A DNA stretch of 64,000 nucleotides from Luidia sarsii. Taxonomy: Eukaryota > Echinodermata > Asteroidea > Paxillosida > Luidiidae. The notes under the pieces are model-generated. The model had not been told where the DNA came from, did no database searches, and was given only the letters and a program-made list of their open reading frames with translations. Of this stretch, positions 33,483 through 45,018 are shown one piece after another. The DNA is taken from NCBI GenBank assembly GCA_949987565.1, contig OX465107.1, positions 24,587,367 to 24,651,366 of the forward strand. The letters run 5' to 3'. The first letter of the stretch is position 1; each line of letters opens with the position of its first letter. The position numbers were made by a program, and so were the translations under genes.

Positions 33483-36400
33483 TCAGCGGGGCACAGCACA
33501 GAACTTGAAGGGGTTGGGGGAGTAGTTGATGCCCGGATGGCCGCTCGGGTCGGGTAGTGCTTCCCCCTCGGGGAAGGCCAGGCTGAACTGCTGCAGGATG
33601 GCCGTGGTAAAGAGGAAGATGAGCGAGCGAGCCCACTTCTCTCCGGGACACGACCTCCTACCTGCAACAGAAAAAGAGAGGTATAAGTACTCCAATGCTG
33701 ACAATCACTCCAATCTGAATTCCATCCCATCCCGTCCCGTCCCGTCCCGTCCCGTCCCGTCCCGTCCCGTCCCGTCCCTTCCCGTCCCATCCCTTCCCGT
33801 CCCATCCCATCCCATCCCATCCCATCCCATCCCATCCCATCCCATCCCATCCCATCCCATCCCATCCCATCCCATCCCATCCCATCCCATCCCATCCCAT
33901 CCCATCCCGTCCCGTCCCGTCCCATCCCATCCCATCCCATCCCATCCCATCCCATCCCATCCCATCCCATCCCATCCCATCCCATCCCATCCCGTCCCAT
34001 CCCATCCAACCCCTTCCCACTCCACCTCACCCCGTTCCATCCTTGGTATAACTAAAACTCGGCGAGGGACCTTGCTTTAAAGTTGACCTCGAGGTCATCA
34101 GTGCCTACCTGTGGAGAAGGTCATCATTCTCTGCGGCATGTAGAACTGACCCTTGCCGTCGAGGAAGCGGCCCGGGTCAAACTCGTCTGGCCGGCACCAC
34201 AGCTTGGGGTCGGTGTTGGCGGCGAAGATGTTGGAGAGGAGTAGGCTGCCCTCAGGGATGAGGTAGCCGCCCAGCACCGTATCCTGGACAACGCTGTGGG
34301 GCGCCCCCAGGGCCGAGGTGGGGCGGAACCGGAAGACTTCCGTGATGACGGCCATGGTGACGGGCAACAGCGGCTTGTGGCTCAGCGAAGGCAGCTCTGT
34401 TGTCGTCGTTACGTCGCCAGGCAAAATGAGCAAACGATCAAACGAACAAAACCGACAAGCAGATAAGGTACATGTAAAACAAGAGCGGGAAACACGAGGG
34501 GAAGAAGACGACATTTCCATCTACGAATTCGAAACAACAACCCTGTTGTTTCACCCGATGAGAGATATCGTGCCTCGCTTCCAGGGGCATGAGTAGAAAT
34601 GGGCAACAAGGGGGTGAACTATGGTGACGAAGACTCTTTCATTAATCTAACAAAATAGACACCATTTTAATCAGAGGTCAAGAATGGAAATAGCAAGTGC
34701 TTGCACTTGAAACTGCTGAACAAAAAAGGTCTAGCTACAGCTTGAACTTCAGACTTTATGTAGAGTTAAACTTGAGGTAATGAAAGTAAATACAAGTGTT
34801 GCAAACCTTTCGCTAACTTATTTGAGCAAATTATACAAATCTAAAATAATAAATAAAAAAAATTAAACAATGTTGAGAGCATGATATTTTGGACCTAGCA
34901 GGACCCTTGAGGGACATCTCTCAAACAGAGAGGCTGGATTCGTCTTCGAGGACGCTTCCACATCCGACTGCTGATCAGCGCTCACCTCCCTTCCCGACGA
35001 CCTCGTCCAGCTCCGACTGAATACGCGTCTGCCAGTGCGGGTGGAGCATCAGCAACTGCAGCGTCCACAGGAGACCCACCAGGGACGTCTCCGAGCCCAC
35101 GGTGAAGAAATCGAGGAAGAGCATGGCGTAGTGGATGTCGGGGGCAAGAGCAGCCAGGGCCCTGCCCGCGAGGCTGTCCTTCCCCGTCGCCTCCTCCTCC
35201 TCCTCCTCCTCCTCCTTGTCGGCCTTCTGCTGGACGTGTCTCTCGCTCTCGTGCTGGATGGACAGGATGCCGTCCACGTAGGACTGGGCTGAGGAGAGCG
35301 GCTTGGGGCCGGCCCGGTGGACCTGGCGCTGCCGTCGCATGACCGCCAGGAAGGCATCCGTCAGGACCCTCTTGTTGGGCATGAACCAGTCGACGACGAA
35401 GGTGGGGAGCACCTTAGAGGCCAGGACCAGGACTGGGTTGAGGTGGAGGAGCTCCGAGGGGGAATCCCGGAGCGATAGCAATGTGTTGATGGTTTCAGAA
35501 TCCCCGCCAAACAAAAAACTGAGGGGTGAGGGGGAGGGAATGGGGCAAAATCATTGTTAAATTGTGATTTAGCTAAATCAAACAAAGGAAAGAAAAACTG
35601 ACTTACTGACTGGGAGGTTTCAAATAATTTTATTTAAAAAAAAATAGCAAAGTAAATTTGACAGGGCAATGGACGATGAACTCAAGACCTCTGGCAACAT
35701 GTAGACTACCAGCACTCTCACCACCAGAGCTAGGTGACAGATGCTATCCAGTAACTCAAGGGCGGTTATTTGACCAGTCAAGGCAGCCATCTGGCAATGA
35801 CATGACCTTTGACGTAATTTCAAGTCCATCAGCAAATCAAAAGTGGCCTTGAGAGAGAAATGGGGAACCATTTATAGGTGTTGTCTCACCTGGCCAGGGA
35901 GTGAAACACAAATGTGCCCAGTGCCTTATTGGAGTCTAGAGGGCGCTGTCCGCTCAGCGCCAGATGCCGGCAGATGTTCTCCGCGCTCTCCTTGAAGAAC
36001 CTTTCCCCCTGCTGCCGTCCGATGCCCGTGTTTCGCATGATTTCCGAGGTGAAGATTCGCTGGTGACGGTGAAACGCACCGAGACGCAAGGCGACCATTC
36101 CTGCATTATCAGTTTGTCTGTTAGTTTGTGCGTTATGATGTTATTGTGTTTGTTTGTTTGTTTGTTTGGGGTTATCAAACATCAAAGCATCAACATCAGA
36201 CTCATATGTGACCCGGCACATCATAATGAGGAATAACCCCCACTTTTGAGATTTTGAGATTTTCTAATGATGTGAAAGAGTGTACCATTAGCTTTCAAAT
36301 GATATCAAAATTTCCTCCAATACATTAACTTTCCGAAAATACAAAAACAAAGAAAATTTATTTTTAATCGAATTGAGAAGATACTTTGACTATAGGCGTT

Positions 36401-39400
36401 GTTTACTCGAAAAGTGTTTTGGTGGGATATTTCTCATGTCGCTGTGCCGGGTCACATATGTGAGTCATACAATAATAATATTAAGTCTGAGTCCTGTGTA
36501 AACAAGGTTGAGTTTAAATCAAGAGTCAGGAAAATCGAGTCACATAGATCAAGTCTCGAGCCCGGGTCACCATAGGCCCGCTGATATAATGGAAACACTT
36601 TTTCTCGAACCACATTTAGGCCCATAGTAATAATGCCCGCTTGAACAGTAGGCCTATATCAAATAAAATAACCTTGTACAGTGCAGAGAACGTTTGGTCA
36701 GCTCGTGACTGTAAACGCCGTATAAACGGGTGATTGCCGCCTGCCTAGTATCTGAGATACGTCCATGTCCGACTCAAGAGGTTCGAGTTCGAGTTCCAGT
36801 CCGTGAGGCTGAGTCTGAGTAGTTTGTCATCATGATTTGAGTCACTCATGGAATATGGGAATCGTTTCAGACTCGGGTCAAAGTCCCCCGAGTCACAAGA
36901 TTGTCATTGGTTTTCCAACACGTTCGTTTTTATTACTCGATTAACTCGAGGTTTTTTTTACTTTCTTAACAACGGATGAAGTCAATGTTTGGCCACTACC
37001 ATAACGGTGGCCCTAAAGGTGACTTCACACTTGAAGCCCCTACACAACATTGGTAAGATCGAAAAACAGAATTGTTCACAGATTTACATGAAACTTATAC
37101 AGTTTGAAGATGGTTATATAGTAGAAACCTTTCACTGAAATATTTCTGTCTAAAATGTTGTATTTTGGGAGAAATGAGTAAAAGTAGTTTACGTCTCACC
37201 GAGATCTAAACTATTTTTGGGAACAGTACGGCGTTGAATGCTGCATTTTCGCAAAACAAATGAAGCGGTTTTCACGATTTTCTCGAGACTCGGTTGGCGG
37301 ATTGAGCTGAAATGTTCACAGGTTTGCTATTTCATGCATATTGTTGGATCAGACAACGTATGGATTCTATTATTTGACCTCGACCAATGTTGTGTAGGGG
37401 CTTTAAGGTGGTAGAATTATCGGAAAGTGAATCGTGATTGAAAAATTAGAAGATCGACTCCTTTTTTTGCGAAATAATCGAGATGCTTGTAGAAGCTTGC
37501 CATGCTTAATTAAGGAAGTCTATGAAATTGGGCCCCTAGGTACACAGTTTGTTACACCCAACTTAAATAAATTCTGAATGGAAACGGGAAGGGATGATCG
37601 CTGTCGATATACTGCAATGAATAGTTCTGACGTGCGCCCCACCAGACAAAGATTAGTGGACTGTTATTTTGGGTGGGCCGCCATCTAAGGACTGGATAGC
37701 TCAGACGGTATAAGAACGCTTGTATACGCAACACCAGGGTTTCGGTTCAAGTCCAGCTCCAGTCAAAGTGTACTTTTGGCCAATTTTCAAAATAATGTTG
37801 TTGTTGTTGTTTTTGTTTTTTTAAATACACCGTATATATATCTTAGAATTTAGTGGGCCTGACGTTTTAATCCTAGCAGGACCTTTCTCAAAGGCAAAGT
37901 CACTCTGCCTTTGAGAAAGGTCCTGCTAGGATCGAAACGTCAGGCCCACTAAATTTAATGATTTGCATTTTGGTAATTTTAGTCAGTAAGCAGTTTGCAT
38001 CATTTATGTATATCACCTATATATATATATTAACACAGTTAAACCATTCACCTTTCCATCAGCATTAATTACAGCCAAACATAGCTTTTGGTGCACCCCG
38101 GGGAAAAAAAACTTGAAGAAATGTCATTCCTTCGGAGTTGCCTTGATTCCCTCACCTAGGTTGTTGCCACCACCCGTCAGGTCCCCTATGAGGGCTGGCC
38201 GGTCATTGAAAGAGCTTCCCTTGGTGACGTATGCCTCGTGGATGATCTTCACCTCGCTCAGCACAACGACTTTGACCAGACCGAACTGCAAAAGGCACGG
38301 CACATGAGCCGATCAGTCAAGAGACAAGACAGCCGTATGTAGGGTCAAATGGATGTAAAATATTTTGATGTCCGTATACAAACTGCACTGTGATATCAGG
38401 ACTGTATGTGGTCTGCAAGTCTTGAGCATGACCACGATGAGGACCACGATGGGACCACGATGGGACTATAGACCCGTCTTCGATGACGTCATGGTTTCGT
38501 TAATCGGCCATCTTGGATTACACACATGCGCACGTCACCGCCGTTACTAAGTCAGCTGTGCGTACAAAAAACTCCACATGCACGGCGGCAAGTTTTGAAC
38601 TCGTCGTAGTTGTACTACTACTACTGGTACTACTGCTACTTTTTACTAATATTAATTACTATTTGTGCCATGGAGGAATCTCTTTATTCCTCCGTGGTTG
38701 TACCATGGATTGGTGGTACTTGTTCTGTTGAAAGATGATTAACTTTTACGCTGTCCTTGGCTGTGGAAGCAGGGGGATTGTGATAAGAAATCTTTTTATC
38801 GTTTACCCGCTGTACTGACAAGAGAAGGTGACGCAACTCGTACACTTTCGCTAAAAAGATGGACGAAATGGTTGTCGCGGGTTAATTGTGTACGGATCTA
38901 TTCCAGCAATAAAGCCGAGAATGTCGAGAGAACTGTAATAAGCCGACCGTGCAGCATTCGAATTCGCCATGATGACTAACGTAAAGCACAAACGTGCGAG
39001 CGAAAGCGTATGTGTGTACTCCGAGATGGCGGATCTCGCTGTTTCTAGTAGCAATGTGACGTCAGTAAGAAGGGTCTATTGTCTCGGGCCAGTTTGGCCT
39101 CAACTGGCCCGACTCTCAACAACGTCCTAGATGACCCTAGTTGATCCCTATCGGGATTCTGTCTTCGAGTTTCCAAAGAACATTCTCGAACAATGCTGGG
39201 GTCGGAATGCCTCTGACCGGCGCCCAACCCAGGTGTGCAGTCTAAAATGGGTGGCACGATCAAATGGGTGGGCTGCCATATATGGGCAATCAGGTTAGTG
39301 TAAAGGGCGCCCGCACGCGCTCAGTTCATCCACCCATCTCAGCACGCCGCCTATTTTGCCTATTTCAGAACGTTGCCGCTACGTGCTCGGATGGGTGGTG

Positions 39401-41834
39401 ACGTCACCCACCCATTTTAGCACGGCCACCCACTTCAGATCGTGACACCGGCAAAGACTCCAGACAACTATTTGGGAAGGCCGCCAAGGATAGCCCAGAT
39501 GGTAAGAGCGCTGTTACGCAAAACCAGATCAAGTCAAATTGTTCTTTGCCAAGTTCCCAATCATTTTATGTTCATGTAGTTTGTATTAAAAGTAACCCGT
39601 GTGGCGGTCATGGATAATACAAGTCAGGTGTCCAAAAGGCTGGCCCGTTGGAGGGGCGGGGGGCGGCTTAAATTTAGTCAAACCAGGTGGCTACCCCGTT
39701 TTTAACTTGCTGAACTTAGAATGAACAGCCATCTTTATGTCTCTGGGCATCTTGGTCGTGACTGTGAAAGGAACTCCCGCCCTTGAGAAATGTAATCCCT
39801 AATCTTATTGGACTAACGGTCTACGTTACTTGGGGACTGGGGAATGATTGGGTAGTATACAGCCGGAGATAATTGCTTAGCCTGTACTTCGTTATCAATT
39901 CTGAATGTTGGTTGAATCAACGATGGGGGCGCTTAGGGCAGATAAATTAAGTACATACCGATAACTAAGGGATCTGGTTTCCCGCTTGCTCGGCCCTACC
40001 GGTACCTTGATGGGGGAGCAGGAACACCGATGGTCTGGGCCATGTTTAGAGTCTGCATGGGACCCCCAGATTCTGGTCCCCATTGAAGGGATCGATAAAG
40101 GTGAACTCGTACCCACATCTCTTTGCACCGCAATATTTACACCACCCGCGTCAAATTGGTACCCAATATTATTGATTGAACTCCTATACCCACGTCCGAA
40201 ACTTTCGTAAATCAAGATTGTTATGATGAGAGAAAATAAAACGTATTCCTATATGTCAGGTTCAATTGTACTTTACACATGAACTGCAGGTAGGCCATTC
40301 GCCCCAAAGGACATGACGAGTAAATATAGGCCTATCAAACAAAGAAAACTGCTATAGGGCAATGGTATAACCGTGGCAGAAAAATCAAATAAGACAATTC
40401 CATTTCAGTTACAATATGAATATTATTACTATAAATTGATTGAAATGGGGGGGGGGGGGTACAAAAAGCACATTAGTTCTGACGAATGGTACCTTAAAGG
40501 GGGTATACCAATTTGTACAATTGGAGCGATCATTGGAAAAAATAATTCCTGTTACAAATATCACCCTCTATGTCTGAAAAGTTAGCTTTTAATTTAATGG
40601 TTTATGGATTGAGGTGAAAATTACGCAGCTGTTATTGTATGCACAAAGTCATGTGTACATATAGGCCTATACATTAAGTTTGTCAAAGTATGGAAGCGAT
40701 TCTTTGACCTTCCAAATGCGTGAGTTGAGGTAGGATGGAGTTGATGTGGGTACGAGTTGATGTGGGTACGAGTTGCACCAATGTGAGTTGAGGTGGGTGC
40801 GAGTTGAGGTACAGGTGGGATGGAGTTGATGTGGGTACAATTAAGTTGCACCAATGTGAGTTGAGGTGGGTGCGAGTTGAGGTGGGATGGAGTTGATGTG
40901 GGATGGAGTTGATGTGGGTACGAGTTGATGTGGGTACGAGTTGCACCAATGTGAGTTGAGGTGGGATGGAGTTGATGTGGGTACAAGTTGCACCAATGTG
41001 AGTTGAGGTGGGTGCGAGTTGAGGTGGGATGGAGTTGATGTGGGTACAAGTTGCACCAATGTGAGTTGAGGTGGGCGTGAGTTGATGTGGGTACGAGTTG
41101 ATGTGGGTACGAGTTGCACCAATGTGAGTTGAGGTGGGATGGAGTTGATGGGGGTACGAGTTGCACCAATGTGAGTTGAGGTGGGTGTGAGTTGAGGTGG
41201 GATGGAGTTGATGTAGGTACCAGTTGCACCAATGTGAGTTGAGGTGGGTGTGAGTTGAGGTGGGATGGAGTTGAGGTGGGTACCAGTTGCACCAATGTGA
41301 GTTGAGGTGTGTGCGAGTTGAGGTGGGATGGAGTTGATGTAGGTACCAGTTGCACCAATGTGAATCAGCGTGCATGGGCGTGAGTTGACATAGGTACAAT
41401 GGTCTAATGATGGTCAAGACGGGATGGGCCTACAGATCATTGTGGTCAATACAATTTAGTGGTAAACACGGGGCCCAGATCTTTGGTAACCTCCGAGTGA
41501 AATCAGGGTTCCGTTATAGGGAGATTCCCGGGCCTACCTTGACGATGAAGACGGGCCCGTACTCCTGGGCGAACCCGCGAAGCCGCCGGATGGGGTCACG
41601 GCCGAGTGCGAGCAGCGAGCCGACCAGGGGAAGACCGGCGGGGCCCGGGGGCAGCGGTGCTGAGCTCGCCCGCTGGGACCGGCGTTGACGACGGCCCTCC
41701 AGGACCAAGTACGCCAGCAGCCAGGCAAGGAGAACCATCAGAGGGGCCGTGCAAGGGGAGTGGATCGCCGATGCATCGGGCGAGTCTCTGAGGCCACCAG
41801 CGGAGGCCATTCCGGCCAGGCCTGGAGACGTCAT
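33483..41834 (-). CDS. Cytochrome P450, CYP2 clan, microsomal
   Basis: Six exons in coding order: 41834-41538, 38285-38156, 36100-35890, 35518-34986, 34396-34109 and 33661-33483. GT-AG throughout, phases agree; 545 residues, stop TGA at 33485-33483. A hydrophobic anchor (LMVLLAWLLAYLVL, residues 32-45) precedes a basic stretch and the PPGP hinge (62-65), so it is a membrane-bound ER enzyme. The I-helix motif is VGSETS (353-358), the K-helix ExxR is EVFR (410-413), the PERF-like region is DEFDPGRF, and the heme loop is FSTGRRSCPG (484-493) with ligand C491. This layout fits the animal CYP2 clan (CYP1, 2, 17, 18 types), NADPH-dependent monooxygenases acting on lipophilic substrates or steroids. 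The substrate cannot be told from sequence. Odd: a linker with eight consecutive Glu (315-322) lies just before the I helix. Translation could instead start at Met33, which would put the anchor at the very N-terminus as is usual for P450s. Confidence 0.94.
33721..34015. repeat. (TCCCA/G)n pentanucleotide array in P450 intron 5
   Basis: About 58 units of CCCAT or CCCGT. On the coding strand of the P450 gene this reads (GGGAT)n, a run of G triplets spaced by two bases. It ends about 60 bp from the acceptor of the last exon. Long open frames in it (HPIPS or GMGWD repeats) are artefacts. Confidence 0.97.
34400..34985. other. P450 intron 4
   Basis: No gene. It holds one weak hairpin-repeat trace at 34868-34935 (GCATGATATTTTGGACCTAG, CAGGACCCTTGAGG, CTCTCAAACAGAGAGG). 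Confidence 0.5.
35640..35745 (-). mobile_element. Diverged tRNA-derived SINE in P450 intron 3
   Basis: On the minus strand, TAGCTCTGGTGGTGAGAGTG resembles the SINE A-box region, followed by GCCAGAGGTCTTGAGTTCAT. Much decayed. Confidence 0.45.
36203..36460. mobile_element. MITE with 18-bp terminal inverted repeats
   Basis: CATATGTGACCCGGCACA at 36203-36220 and its exact inverse at 36443-36460. The TA at each end could be a mariner-type target duplication, but the palindromic CATATG makes the border uncertain. It lies in P450 intron 2. No coding capacity. Confidence 0.8.
37033..37404. mobile_element. TTAA-type MITE family T, best copy
   Basis: The left end is AGCCCCTACACAACATTGGT and the right end is ACCAATGTTGTGTAGGGGCT, a near-perfect inverted pair, flanked by TTGA on the left and TTAA on the right. 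It lies in P450 intron 2. Confidence 0.85.
37595..37770 (+). mobile_element. tRNA-derived SINE in P450 intron 2
   Basis: Head ATATACTGCAATGAATAG and CAGACAAAGATTAGTGGACT, then TGGATAGCTCAGACGGTATA, B-box-like GGTTCAAGTCC and CAGTCAAAG. It is opposite to the host gene. Confidence 0.75.
37840..38020. repeat. Palindromic copy of hairpin repeat family H
   Basis: Both arms are well preserved (GGGCCTGACGTTTTAATCC; GGATCGAAACGTCAGGCCC). The right side extends to GTATATCAC. TATATATAT lies on both sides and may be a target duplication. It ends about 136 bp from P450 exon 2. Confidence 0.85.
38469..39078. mobile_element. Terminal-inverted-repeat element with TGACGTCA near both ends
   Basis: Left TAGACCCGTCTTC...TGACGTCA, right the inverse of TAGACCCTTCTTACTGACGT. 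A second inverted block follows further in (CCATCTTGGATTACACACAT against CCATCTCGGAGTACACACAT). The 610-bp interior has only short frames. It lies in P450 intron 1. Confidence 0.75.
39440..39545 (+). mobile_element. tRNA-derived SINE fragment in P450 intron 1
   Basis: ACACCGGCAAAGACTCC, then GATAGCCCAGATGGTAAGAG, CGCTGTTACGCAAAACCAGA and a truncated end. The B box is lost. Confidence 0.65.
39550..40715. other. P450 intron 1 interior, no recognised feature
   Basis: No supported gene. A G run at 40447-40459 is the only notable feature. Confidence 0.45.
40718..41375. repeat. 63-bp minisatellite with internal variants, P450 intron 1
   Basis: Unit contains CACCAATGTGAGTTGAGGTG, GGTGCGAGTTGAGGTGGGAT and GGAGTTGATGTGGGTACAAG. 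Units lose or gain GAGTTGATGTGGGTAC blocks. About ten copies. Antisense frames stay open (HPTSTHLNSHWCN type) but show no protein family. Confidence 0.9.
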
Positions 41835-41886
41835 TCCGCTTTAGACACCCTCCCCGAAGATGTAAAAAAACCCAAAACCACACACA

Positions 41887-41888
<2 letters not shown>

Positions 41889-41927
<39 letters not shown>
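41889..41927. repeat. (CAA)n microsatellite in the P450 5' leader
   Basis: Thirteen CAA units, read as (TTG)n on the transcribed strand, 55-93 bases upstream of the P450 start codon. Confidence 0.95.
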
Positions 41928-42083
41928 TTCACTGCGACGATGTGGACAGACTGACGACGCCTCCGATGGATGGATGGATGGAGGGATGGGTGGATGGAGC
42001 AAGCGAGCGAGCAATCGATCTGCACTGCATGCAGTCACCGACGAGCTCGATCGTTGTGAGAGCGGATGAGCACCGGCCGTCTC

Positions 42084-42091
42084 CTTTTATA
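42084..42091 (-). promoter_or_regulatory. Candidate TATA box (TATAAAAG) of the P450 gene
   Basis: On the minus strand the sequence reads GTATTTATAAAAGGAG, 250 bp upstream of the first ATG at 41834. This would place the transcription start near 42055-42060 with a 5' leader of about 220 bases. A GCGTG core lies slightly upstream (minus strand, near 42110), but it does not match the full xenobiotic-response consensus. Confidence 0.5.
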
Positions 42092-42129
42092 AATACACCC
42101 TTTTTGTCACGCATCGCGCGCCGTATATA

Positions 42130-42980
42130 CGTTGTCGAGGGAGGGCAGATCACAGTGAGCGCATGAAAAAGGGCAAGGACTATCGAACAGTCGACCCCCC
42201 ACCCCACTTCCCCCGCGGATCCATATCAACCCTCCCCTCCCCTCAGATCTCACGCAGCTCTTTTCACTTTAATAGATTCACCGCATCGCCAGCGCAAAGG
42301 GGAAAAACCTTTTTACCGCGGGTGGCTTATGTAACAGGGTTCAGCAACCTTTTCCGTGTTTTTCTCTCTCTCACCACCCCCCCCCACACACGAAGGTAGC
42401 TCGTTGAGATCAAAAAGGGCTAGTTACGGGACAAAGTACGGCAACCTTGTCCCTGTATTAATATAAGAAACTCCCCCCCCCCACCACAACAACCGCCCCC
42501 TCTCTGGAATGTATGAACAAAATGAAGGACGTGCGGCACGTGTTCGCAAAACAGCTCAACCAAATGAGGGAACAATGCGCTTGGACAGATTTGTTTTCTC
42601 TCCGACTCTTTTCTTCCACGGATCCGGAAATGGAGTATATATACAATTCTGCTTATTCTCGGCACGCGATCCTCCCAGTGAACCGCTTGGCAATCGACCC
42701 GCATTCAACCCCGGAGTTTCACGCCAATGTCAAACATGCATCATGGGCAAAATCGCAAAACGCAAAACAAAATCGCAAAAACGCAAAACAAAATCGTGGT
42801 CAACGAAGAAGTACAGATCATGCAATTGTAGGAGGGAAAAAAGTGAGACCGCGGGTGAAAGGGGTTTGGCATAAGGAGTTCAGCACGCGATCTACACCCT
42901 CTTAGTTTTCCTGTCTGTCGATCTGTAAGCCAAATTTTTCCCCACCCCGCCCCCAAAAATACCCAACACCCACACACCCA
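42130..42980. other. Upstream region of the P450 gene, no gene recognised
   Basis: G/C-richer stretch with C runs at 42376-42385 and 42472-42482. CGCAAAAC motifs are locally repeated at 42751-42795. A plus-strand frame of 120-130 codons (42509-42905) has no family features and is probably fortuitous. Confidence 0.45.
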
Positions 42981-42984
42981 CTGA

Positions 42985-43329
42985 GCTAACACAACATTGG
43001 TCGAGGTCAAAGAATAGCATCCATACGTTGTCTGATCCAACATATGCATTAAATAGCACACCTGTGAAAATTTCAGCTCAATCCGCCAACCGAGTCTCGA
43101 GAAAATAGTGAAAACCACTTCACTTGTATCGCGAAAATGCAGCATTCGACGAATTGTTCCGAAAAATCATTTAGATCTAGGGGTGAGACGTAAACAATTT
43201 TTTTGACTCTTTTCTCCCAAAATACAACATTTTTAGGCAGAAATATTTCAGTGCCATCTTCAAATTGTATAAGTTTCAATCTGTGAAGATTTGTTATTCG
43301 ATCTTATCAATGTTGTGCAGGGGCTTTAA
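42985..43329. mobile_element. TTAA-type MITE family T
   Basis: Inverted relative to 37033-37404. The left end is CACAACATTGGTCGAGGTC (truncated) and the right end is CAATGTTGTGCAGGGGCT followed by TTAA. Long stretches match the other copy (GAGCTGAAA, CGAGTCTCGAGAAAAT). Confidence 0.8.
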
Positions 43330-43662
43330 CTTAGTAGCTAGGTAGGGGCCAACAAACCCAACAAATTACAATACTGTAGTTAGTTACAATAGCTGTTGCC
43401 CTTTTTAAACATATTTTCATCGTTATTTAAAATCGTTAAAGAAGACGTACACAAGGGCTGTAGTTACTGGAGCTATTATTGTGCGAGTTTGGAAGCGGTT
43501 TCTGATTTTTATACACATGCATTACTTCGGGTATAGCCACAGTGCGCTGAGTAGAAACCAACTAGAAAGATTAATCGTGGGCAGCGATTAGGGGGAAAAG
43601 AGGGGGAGTTTGTCAGGAAATTAAAGGAGAGGGAGGTGGAGAGAGAGGGGTGGAGATAGAGG

Positions 43663-43726
<64 letters not shown>

Positions 43727-44200
43727 GAGAGGACAGCTCCTTCTAAAATGGCATTTACTGTACCTTGAATACCCCATCCTTTTTCATAAAAAAGAGAGGA
43801 AGACACTTTGTCTTTCAGACAGCAGGACAATTAATGTCATTTTTTTCTTCAAAACTGCCTTTTTTTTATTCCATTCTCCGCAGAAAATATGTGCAAAAAT
43901 TTACAATTTATTTTTTAAAAGAGTTCTATGGGAACAATGACATGCAATTGCATTTTTCACATGATTGTACAGTATAACATTCTGAAGCGTATGAGGAAAA
44001 TATTACAAATTCTCTTTCAACAAAATGAAACCAGCAATGATATTTCATGACAATATCTGTCAAGGAAAAATATAATATCTGACTCAGGGACTATACACAT
44101 AAGTTATTATACAAGTGAAGTTATAATTATCTCTCATTATCAGGGTTTATAATAGCAATCATGATTTTGTATTTCGTACTTTTATATCTTGTAATCATCA
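43330..44200. other. Intergenic with a (GA)n microsatellite
   Basis: GA dinucleotide run at 43665-43722. The rest is A/T-rich with no supported gene. Confidence 0.6.
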
Positions 44201-44204
44201 AAAC

Positions 44205-44310
44205 AAATCATTGATCCTAGCAGGTGCTTTCCCAAAGGCAAAACTTCTCTGCCTTTGAAAAAAGGTCCTTCTAGGATCGAAACGTCAGGCCCTCCTAATG
44301 TTTGATATTT
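44205..44310 (-). repeat. Palindromic copy of hairpin repeat family H, diverged
   Basis: GATCCTAGCAGGTGCTTTCC and AAAGGTCCTTCTAGGATCG, then AAACGTCAGGCCCTCC. Confidence 0.7.
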
Positions 44311-44954
44311 GATAGGCCCTCCTATATCTTTGCAAGGGGTGGCTCTCATGTGCTTTTTTGATGGACCTTTGAAAAGGGAACCGGTCAGTCGGTGATGGGA
44401 ACCAGTGATGGTTCCAGAGTGTGTCCCCACAAGGCTGCAGCTTGTTTGGGCATTCACAACCAAGTAATGGTTTGGCTGTTTCAGAAAATAAGCCCACTTC
44501 ATTACCTGCCCGTGCAACTCTAACCTTGCCAAATTTTCCCAGGGAAAAATCTCAGCGGGGAAAAATGGTTGAATCAGCTTTTGGCTGTGATTTCCAAAAC
44601 ACAGCCCCTGAGAAAAGCCCTGGTAAATATAACTTTCCAAATGTCTCAAAATGTGCGCACTGAAACGTATCCTGAAAATTCACGGTACAAAAGAGGGGGC
44701 AGGGAGGGTCTGGTATTGTGGGCATTAACCCTCGCTGAGGAGTTGACATGGCGGTGAAATGATTCCTCCTGTGCTCTTGCGGCTCAGGGATCGAGGCTGT
44801 TCAACGTCCCGCGGCCGGCCACTTCACACAGGGGTCTGTCCAGAGTCACTTGACCGCTTGAACCTGCAAGAGTGAGTGGAGTGCAGATGTGGGGGAGACG
44901 TTGAAGGCTTTATACCTACGTGCATTAGGAGACTTTCACGAGAAGCGGGAATCA
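44311..44954. other. Intergenic, no recognised feature
   Basis: No supported gene or clear repeat between the hairpin repeat copies at 44205 and 44955. Confidence 0.45.
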
Positions 44955-45012
44955 CCCTGCCTATGAGAAAGGTCCTGCTACAATCAAAACGTCAGGCCCT
45001 CTATTTACATTT
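44955..45012 (-). repeat. Half copy of hairpin repeat family H at the edge of the 17-bp array
   Basis: CCTGCCTATGAGAAAGGTCC, then TGCTACAATCAAAACGTCAG and GCCCTCTA. The tandem array begins immediately to the right. Confidence 0.7.
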
Positions 45013-45018
45013 TGGGGG

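Noticed and set aside
33401..34080. Long frames with GMGWD or HPIPS repeats
   Set aside because: Translation of the pentanucleotide array; intronic in the P450 gene.
40621..41417. Minus-strand frames of about 245 codons with HPTSTHLNSHWCN-type repeats
   Set aside because: Minisatellite of 63 bp inside P450 intron 1, no domain.
42509..42905. Plus-strand frames of 121 and 130 codons upstream of the P450
   Set aside because: Two frames overlap, composition is unlike the confirmed exons, and no domain is recognised.
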